Of a stretch of 64,000 nucleotides of DNA, positions 55,121 through 61,700 are shown in pieces. Position 1 is the first letter of the stretch; every line of letters starts with the position of its first letter. The stretch comes from Nocardia higoensis (GTDB taxonomy: Bacteria > Actinomycetota > Actinomycetes > Mycobacteriales > Mycobacteriaceae). Where the stretch lies: contig NZ_JADLQN010000002.1 of the NCBI RefSeq assembly GCF_015477835.1, positions 496,001-560,000 on the forward strand, given 5' to 3'. A program made the translations under genes and the position numbers. The notes beneath the pieces were generated by a model that saw nothing but the letters and a program-made list of their open reading frames with translations, was not told where the DNA came from and did not search any database.

Positions 55121-55564
55121 ATGACCATCAAGTTGCATCACCTGCGTCCCGCCCCCGGATCCAAGACCGAGAAGACCCGTGTGGGTCGCGGTGAGGGCTC
55201 CAAGGGCAAGACCGCGGGCCGCGGTACCAAGGGCACCAAGGCTCGCAAGAACGTCCCCGCGGCGTTCGAGGGCGGCCAGATGCCGCTGCACATGCGGCTG
55301 CCGAAGCTCAAGGGCTTCACCAACAAGTTCCGCACCGAATACCAGGTCGTGAACGTGGGCCGCATCGCCGAACTCTTCCCCGAGGGCGGCGAGATCGGCA
55401 AGGCCGAGCTGGTGGCCGCGGGCGCGGTTCGCAAGAACCAGCTCGTGAAGGTCCTCGGCGACGGCGAGATCGGCGTCGCGGTCCAGGTGACCGCCGACAA
55501 GGTGACCGGCTCCGCCAAGGAGAAGATCACCGCCGCCGGTGGCACTGTCACCGAGCTGGGCTGA
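55121..55564 (+). CDS. rplO: 50S ribosomal protein L15
   Basis: 147 residues: a glycine-rich basic N-terminal extension ([20 protein letters not shown]) that threads into 23S rRNA, then the globular L15 domain. Ends this transcription unit before a strong hairpin. Confidence 0.98.
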   Translation: MTIKLHHLRPAPGSKTEKTRVGRGEGSKGKTAGRGTKGTKARKNVPAAFEGGQMPLHMRLPKLKGFTNKFRTEYQVVNVGRIAELFPEGGEIGKAELVAAGAVRKNQLVKVLGDGEIGVAVQVTADKVTGSAKEKITAAGGTVTELG

Positions 55565-55580
55565 CGGTAGGCTCCAACTG

Positions 55581-55616
55581 GTGGCACCGGACGAGTGAGA
55601 CCTCGTCCGGTGCCAC
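55581..55616 (+). terminator. Terminator after rplO
   Basis: Perfect 15-bp stem (GTGGCACCGGACGAG with its complement), 6-nt loop, 16 bp past the rplO stop. Separates the ribosomal unit from secY-adk-map. Confidence 0.85.
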
Positions 55617-55719
55617 TGTTAGAGTTCAATAGTTCTGCCAAGCCTCGCCATGGGTTTCGGCATGTACCGTGCCGCAAAATCCCCATGTCCTGACCATGTC
55701 GTTCGCGCCAGGAGGATCT

Positions 55720-57042
55720 GTGCTTTCCGCCTTCGTATCGGCCTTCCGGACTCCGGACTTACGGCGGAAGATTCTCTTCACGCTGGGGTTGGTCGCGCTG
55801 TACCGGGTGGGCGCCGCGCTGCCGTCTCCCGGCGTCGACTACCAGGCTGTTCAGGAGTGCGTCGACCTGGTCTCCGGCGGTGAGAACGCCGGTATCTACC
55901 AGCTGATCAATCTTTTCTCCGGTGGTGCGCTGCTGCAGTTGTCGGTCTTCGCGATCGGCATCATGCCCTACATCACCGCGAGCATCATCGTGCAATTGCT
56001 CACCGTGGTCATCCCGCGGTTCGAGGAATTGCGCAAGGAAGGCCAAGCGGGCCAGACGAAGATGACGCAGTACACGCGTTATCTCTCGATCGCGCTCGCG
56101 ATCCTGCAGGCCACCGGCCTGGTGGCCCTCGCCGCCCGAGGCCAGCTCCTGCAGGGCTGCCAGCAGGACATCCTGGCCGACACCAGCATCTTCGGCATGA
56201 TCATCATCGTCCTGGTGATGACCGCCGGTGCGGCGCTGGTGATGTGGTTCGGCGAGCAGATCACCGAACGCGGCATCGGTAACGGCATGTCGCTGTTGAT
56301 CTTCGCCGGCATCGCGGCGCGGATCCCGACCGAGGGCAAGGCGATCCTGGATAGCCGGGGCAACATCACCTTCGCGCTGGTCTGCGTGGCGGCGTTCCTG
56401 ATCATCGTCGCGGTCATCTTCGTCGAGCAGGGCCAGCGCCGTATTCCGGTGCAGTACGCCAAGCGCGTGGTCGGCCGCAAGATGTACGGCGGCTCCTCGA
56501 CCTACCTGCCGCTGAAGGTCAACCAGGCCGGTGTCATCCCGGTGATCTTCGCGTCCTCGCTGCTCTACCTGCCGAACCTGATCGCGCAGCTCACCGGCGC
56601 GCAGAACGCGACCGATCCCAGTTGGTGGCAGGAGATCATCCAGAAGTATCTGGTGAATCCCGGCAACCCGGTCTACATCGCGATCTACTTCGGCCTCATC
56701 GTCTTCTTCACCTACTTCTATGTGGCGATCACCTTCAACCCCGAAGAGCGCGCCGACGAGATGAAGAAGTTCGGTGGTTTCATCCCCGGTTACCGTCCGG
56801 GCAAGCCCACCGCCGACTATCTCAATTTCGTACTGAGCCGCATCACGCTGCCAGGCTCCATCTACCTCGGTCTCGTCGCCGTCCTGCCCAACCTGTTCCT
56901 CGACATCGGTAATTCCGGCGGAGTGCAGAACCTGCCGTTCGGCGGTACCGCGGTGCTGATCATGGTGAGCGTCGGTCTGGACACGGTGAAGCAGATCGAA
57001 AGCCAGTTGATGAACAGAAATTACGAAGGGTTCCTCAAGTGA
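55720..57042 (+). CDS. secY: Preprotein translocase subunit SecY
   Basis: 440 residues from the GTG at 55720, chosen because AGGAGG sits 4 nt upstream and SecY homology starts at once ([19 protein letters not shown]). Ten membrane segments; the conserved cytosolic loop [19 protein letters not shown] is present. It is the channel of the Sec system, with SecE and SecG encoded elsewhere. The stop overlaps the adk start (GTGA). Confidence 0.97.
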   Translation: MLSAFVSAFRTPDLRRKILFTLGLVALYRVGAALPSPGVDYQAVQECVDLVSGGENAGIYQLINLFSGGALLQLSVFAIGIMPYITASIIVQLLTVVIPRFEELRKEGQAGQTKMTQYTRYLSIALAILQATGLVALAARGQLLQGCQQDILADTSIFGMIIIVLVMTAGAALVMWFGEQITERGIGNGMSLLIFAGIAARIPTEGKAILDSRGNITFALVCVAAFLIIVAVIFVEQGQRRIPVQYAKRVVGRKMYGGSSTYLPLKVNQAGVIPVIFASSLLYLPNLIAQLTGAQNATDPSWWQEIIQKYLVNPGNPVYIAIYFGLIVFFTYFYVAITFNPEERADEMKKFGGFIPGYRPGKPTADYLNFVLSRITLPGSIYLGLVAVLPNLFLDIGNSGGVQNLPFGGTAVLIMVSVGLDTVKQIESQLMNRNYEGFLK

Positions 57043-57584
57043 GAGTTGTATTGCTCGGTCCGCCCGGTGCCGGCAAGGGCACGCAGGCCGTCCTCCTGTC
57101 GGAAAAGCTGGGCGTTCCGCACATCTCCACCGGGGACCTGTTCCGCGCGAACATCAGCCAGCAGACCCCGCTGGGTCTCGAGGCGAAGAAGTACATGGAC
57201 GCCGGCGATCTGGTGCCCAGCGACGTGACCAACCGCATGGTGCAGGCGCGCGTGGGCGAGCCCGACGCCGCCAACGGCTTCGTCCTCGACGGCTACCCCC
57301 GCACGGTCGATCAGGCCGACGCGCTGGAGAAGATCCTCGCCGACATCGACAAGAAGCTGGACGCGGTCCTGTGCTTCGTCGTCGCCGAGGACACCGTGGT
57401 CGAGCGCATGCTCGCGCGCGGCCGTGCCGACGACAGCGAAGACGTGATCCGCAACCGGCTGCGGGTCTACCGCGAGGAGACCGAGCCGCTGCTCGATCAC
57501 TACGCGGGTCTGGTCGTCTCCGTCGACGGTGTCGGCGAGGTCGAAGAGGTCAACGCCCGCGCGCTGGCCGCGCTGGGCCGCTGA
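57039..57584 (+). CDS. adk: Adenylate kinase
   Basis: 181 residues, the short-lid type common in actinobacteria. P-loop [13 protein letters not shown]-binding HISTGDLFR and DGYPRT, and a reduced lid without zinc Cys. Catalyses AMP + ATP to 2 ADP. GTG start overlapping secY's stop. Confidence 0.97.
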   Translation: MRVVLLGPPGAGKGTQAVLLSEKLGVPHISTGDLFRANISQQTPLGLEAKKYMDAGDLVPSDVTNRMVQARVGEPDAANGFVLDGYPRTVDQADALEKILADIDKKLDAVLCFVVAEDTVVERMLARGRADDSEDVIRNRLRVYREETEPLLDHYAGLVVSVDGVGEVEEVNARALAALGR

Positions 57585-57609
57585 TGACAGCACAGGAGCG
57601 CTGAGCCCC

Positions 57610-58410
57610 GTGGTCTTCGGCCGGAAGAACAAGAAGGTGGTGCCTTTCCGCACCACCGGTGAGCTCGACGCGATGGCCGCGGCGGGCGCGGTGGTCGGCC
57701 GCGCCCTCGTCGCCGTGCGCGATGCCGCCAAGCCCGGGGTCTCCACGCTGGAACTCGACGAAGTCGCCGAGACGGTGATCCGGGAAGCAGGCGCGGTGCC
57801 CTCGTTCAAGGGCTACCACGGCTTCCCGGCCTCGATCTGCGCGTCGGTCAACGACCGCGTCGTGCACGGCATCCCCAGCGCCGAGGAAGTGCTCGTCGAA
57901 GGCGACCTGGTCTCCATCGATTGCGGCGCCGTCCTCGAAGGCTGGCACGGCGACTCCGCGTGGACCTTCGGCGTCGGTGCCGTCATCGAAGCCGACCGGC
58001 TGCTCAGCGAGGCCACCCGGCTGTCGATGGAAGCGGGCATCGCCGCGATGGTGCCGGGCAATCGCCTGACCGACATCTCGCACGCCATCGAACTGGGCAC
58101 CCGCGCCGCCGAGAAGGAACACGGCCGCGCCTACGGAATCGTCGACGGCTACGGCGGTCACGGCATCGGCCGCGAGATGCACATGGACCCCTTCCTGGCC
58201 AACGAAGGCGCCCCGGGCCGTGGCCCGAAGCTGGTCGTCGGCTCGGTGCTGGCGATCGAACCGATGCTGACCCTGGGCACTGTCGACACCAAGATCCTCG
58301 ACGACGACTGGACCGTGGTCACCACCGACGGCAGTCGCGCCGCGCACTGGGAGCACACGGTCGCGGTCACCGAGGACGGGCCGCGGATTCTGACGTTGCG
58401 GCCGGAGTAG
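57610..58410 (+). CDS. map: Methionine aminopeptidase, type I
   Basis: 266 residues from the GTG at 57610 ([14 protein letters not shown]). Metal ligands are seen in [27 protein letters not shown] and WEHTVAV. Removes initiator Met. It follows adk by 25 bp; a six-codon ATG frame overlapping the adk stop lies between and is probably meaningless. Completes the secY-adk-map operon. Confidence 0.96.
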   Translation: MVFGRKNKKVVPFRTTGELDAMAAAGAVVGRALVAVRDAAKPGVSTLELDEVAETVIREAGAVPSFKGYHGFPASICASVNDRVVHGIPSAEEVLVEGDLVSIDCGAVLEGWHGDSAWTFGVGAVIEADRLLSEATRLSMEAGIAAMVPGNRLTDISHAIELGTRAAEKEHGRAYGIVDGYGGHGIGREMHMDPFLANEGAPGRGPKLVVGSVLAIEPMLTLGTVDTKILDDDWTVVTTDGSRAAHWEHTVAVTEDGPRILTLRPE

Positions 58411-58413
58411 TTC

Positions 58414-58782
58414 TCAAGAACCGGGTCGAGCGCGGCGGCCGGCGACTTCGATGGGGTTGCCGTCCTCGTCCCACCTGCGCAGCACCGCCACCCGGCCGTC
58501 ATCGGCGAACTCCCGCTCTTCGGCGAGTTGGCCGTTGCGGTGCCACGCCCGGTAGATGCCCGTCGGCATGCCGTGGCGGATTTCGCCTTCGGATTTCGGG
58601 CCACCGTCGACCCACCATTCGCGGTCGGGGCCGTGTGGGATGCCGTCGACGTAGAACTGCTGGGCGATCAGCTGATCGCCGAGCTGTTCGACCACCTCAC
58701 CGGTGAACGGCTCGCCCTCGTATTCCAGGATCCCGTCGTTGCGGTAGACGACGGGATCCGAATCCAGGTCGATACGTGTCAC
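58414..58782 (-). CDS. YwqK-family (MORN-like repeat) putative immunity protein
   Basis: 122 residues from a GTG at 58782 that overlaps the toxin stop by 4 bp (GTGA). The protein carries YwqK/MORN-like repeats: FYVDGIPHGPDREWW, GEIRHGMPTGIYRAW and REFADDGRVAVLRRW. In Bacillus ywqK lies next to the YwqJ deaminase-toxin gene and the family is annotated as its antitoxin/immunity partner. Here the upstream gene ends in a YwqJ-like deaminase, so the pairing matches. Expected in the cytosol, where it would neutralise the toxin. Acidic overall. Confidence 0.8.
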   Translation of the reverse strand: MTRIDLDSDPVVYRNDGILEYEGEPFTGEVVEQLGDQLIAQQFYVDGIPHGPDREWWVDGGPKSEGEIRHGMPTGIYRAWHRNGQLAEEREFADDGRVAVLRRWDEDGNPIEVAGRRARPGS

Positions 58783-61700
58783 CGGCGCTCCTCCTCTTCT
58801 TCCTCTTCGGGTTCCGGGTCTTCCACCGGATGGCGTTGGAGCGCGGGATCGCCCACCGGGTGACGGGTCGTGCGCGCGGGCGCATCGGCGTCCGAGCCGA
58901 CCGGCTGCGGATCCTGGCCGGTATGCGCCGGGGATGGAGTGTACGCCCCGGTGATCTCGTCGTCCTCGTGTGGATAGCGCGGGTATCGGCCGCTGTGGTT
59001 GGTGGCTGAGCCCATCGCGCCGTGACAGTTGGCGCAGTAGGGTTTCGGGGTCAGCGGCAGTGGGTTGCCGTCCGCGTCCTTCTCCGGGACCAGCGAATAG
59101 GTCTGGGAGTAGAGTTCGGCCATCGCGGCGGGGGAGTCGTCGTATCCGAGAGCCGCACGAGCCCAGAGCGCTTCGTTGGCGGCCTTGACCTCGGCGTGCC
59201 CATAGGGGCTGTCGAAATGCGGGTAGGGCCGGGTGACGCTGCCGCCCTCGGGATTGCCCCGGCGGTCCAGGCGGGGGTAGCCGCCGTCGGGCATGAGCTG
59301 ACCCAGCCGCCGCATGGCGTCGACATTGTGCTCGATCGTGGGGTGCGTGTCGTCCATGGTGAGCGTGTCGGTGTTGCGGCCGTTGAACCCCTCGAAGACC
59401 ACGCCGGTGCGCAGGTCCGCGACCACGGCGGATACCTTGCCGTGGGACTTGTGATTGACGTGGATTCCCTTGTCCTGCCACCGCTTCACCCGTGCGGTGG
59501 CCTGCGCGCCGGATTCGCCGGCGGGCGTTGCCCGGGCCGCGCTGAACTTGTCCGCGCGGTCGTGGGCGATGGCGTCGACGACTTCCTGGATCGGCCGGTT
59601 GCCGATATGGGTGATGAGGCCGTCCGCGTCCCTGGTCACCCCGTCCGGGTGGTTGCTCAGGTCGGCGATCACCTTGGGGCCCGGGTCGATGGGCACGGCC
59701 ATGTGGTCGTGCGGTTCGTTGAGCCCGAGGATGTACCGGGCCAGTTCGATCGCGTGCTCGGGATCGCGGGCGGCGGGAAGGTAGGCGCGCGGGTACCTGT
59801 TCGCGGCGATCGCGCCGAGGTGCTCCCGGTTCAGCGGTACGTCCGTGTTCTCGCTTTCCTGGAGGATCGACAGCAGATGGGCCGGCGTGCCGATGTCGTG
59901 GAAACCGATATCACCGTCCGGCCCGACGATCGCCATCCGCACCACGGGGCGATGACCGGCGTCGACGACGATCGCCACACGGGCGCCGTCACCGGACCAC
60001 GCACGAAGGGCCGCGGGGTCGAACGTGTCGGTGTCGCGGGTGAGTTCCTCGATCAAGGCGGCCCGAGCGGCTGGGTCGTGGTCGAAGCCACCGTCCTCCC
60101 GAGACAGGAGGTCGCGAGCCATCTCCAGCGCATGAGCGGTGTCGCGGGCTTGCGGCAGGTTCCGCGGTGCGGTGCGCGCGTCGGTGACCGCCTGGACGAT
60201 CTGCGCCGGGGTGCTGTCCGGCTGCGCGTTGCGGCGGATGGTGGCGAGTTCGTGGGCGGGTGTTCCTGTCCGCACGAGCGCGGGGTCGGCGTCGGGGCCT
60301 CGCGCGATCGCCATGAAGGGCACGAGGTCGCCGTCGATGTCGATGGCGATCGGGACGCGCGCCCCGGGGCCGATCCATGTCTGGTAGTCGCGGTGGTCGA
60401 AGTCGGGTCGATGCGCGAGTTCGTCGACGCGGTCCCGCAGCGCGGCGGTGTCGCCGCGCACGCTGTCGAGGGCGCTGCGCACATGCCAGGGTGTCATCAC
60501 GCGGTCGATCGCGGCGGGGGTGCGGTCGGCGAAGGACATGCCGGGCCGGTCGGCGTCCGGGGCGAAGACGATCAGCGGCTCGTTCTTCGTCTGCGGGTCG
60601 AGATCGGGTTGATGCGAGGCGATGATCGACTCGAAGTTGCGGACACGCTGGTAGGTGTCGGGCGGGTCCCAGTACGCGTGTGGGCCGTGCTGTACGCCGG
60701 CACCCAGATCGATCAGCGCCTTCTCGTGCCGGGCGAGTTCCTCGGGGGTCAGCGGATCACCGCTGGGACGGCGGATGTCGAACAGGTCGTGATCGCCGGT
60801 GATCGGGCGGAACCTGCCGTCGACGAAGGCCTCGACCACCCCGTCCCCGGTGGTCCGGAAACGGCCCTTCTCCGCGTAGAGGTCCATCGCCTGCGCATAG
60901 CGTTCGTAATCCTGCTCGCGGGTGGCGAGGCGGTTCCGCAGTGCGTCGATCTCGGACTGTTCCATTCCGGTGGTGTCGGGCATCCTGAGGAATCCGGGCG
61001 GAAACCGGCCGACCAGGCCCTTCGACCAATCCTTCGCGCCGAGGGCGATGTCGAGGTCGTTGACGGTCTTGTCCTTGATCGCCATCGGCTTGGGCACCGC
61101 CCCGCGCAGCAGGTGCCGGACCGCGTCGGGATTGGTCGGCCGGACGAAGAGCACCAAGTTGTGGCGTCTGGCGTAGTTCCACAGGATCTCCTGATTCCGT
61201 TTCGGAATCCCGTGCACCTGCTCGATCAGGTCGGGGGTCACCGGGTCCGAGGGGATCTCCGTGTGCAGCCGCTCCGCCAAAGCGGAATCGAACCGTGTGA
61301 GCAGCATGTCGGCGGCCGCGGAACGTTCGGGGCCGGAGAGGCCGAGCCTGTCGGACAGGTCGGCCAGGTCGTGGCGTAGTCCGGGCAGCCGGTTCTCGAA
61401 CGCGGGGTCGGCCGCGGCTCGTTCGATCTGGGTGAGCAGCACCCGCAATTCGGCGAAGCGGCCGCCCAGGTGCGCGGTCATCGTTGTCGGGCGTTCGCTG
61501 AGCGGATCGATGTCGATGGACGGTTGTTGCGCCAGCATCAGCTCGGCGACCTCATGGGCGATCGCGCGAGGGATGTCCTCGGTCCGGGCCCGGGGCGAGA
61601 CGAGCACGTCGTAGCCGTTGTCGGTGCGTTCGAAAGTCGCGACGGCGTTGTCGGCGGTGGGGGCGACGCGCACCCGGATCGGGGTGCCGTCGGGAAGGAC

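Noticed and set aside
57584..57604. Six-codon ATG frame overlapping the adk stop and ending before map
   Set aside because: Too short to call; most likely chance, although it could play a part in translational coupling to map.
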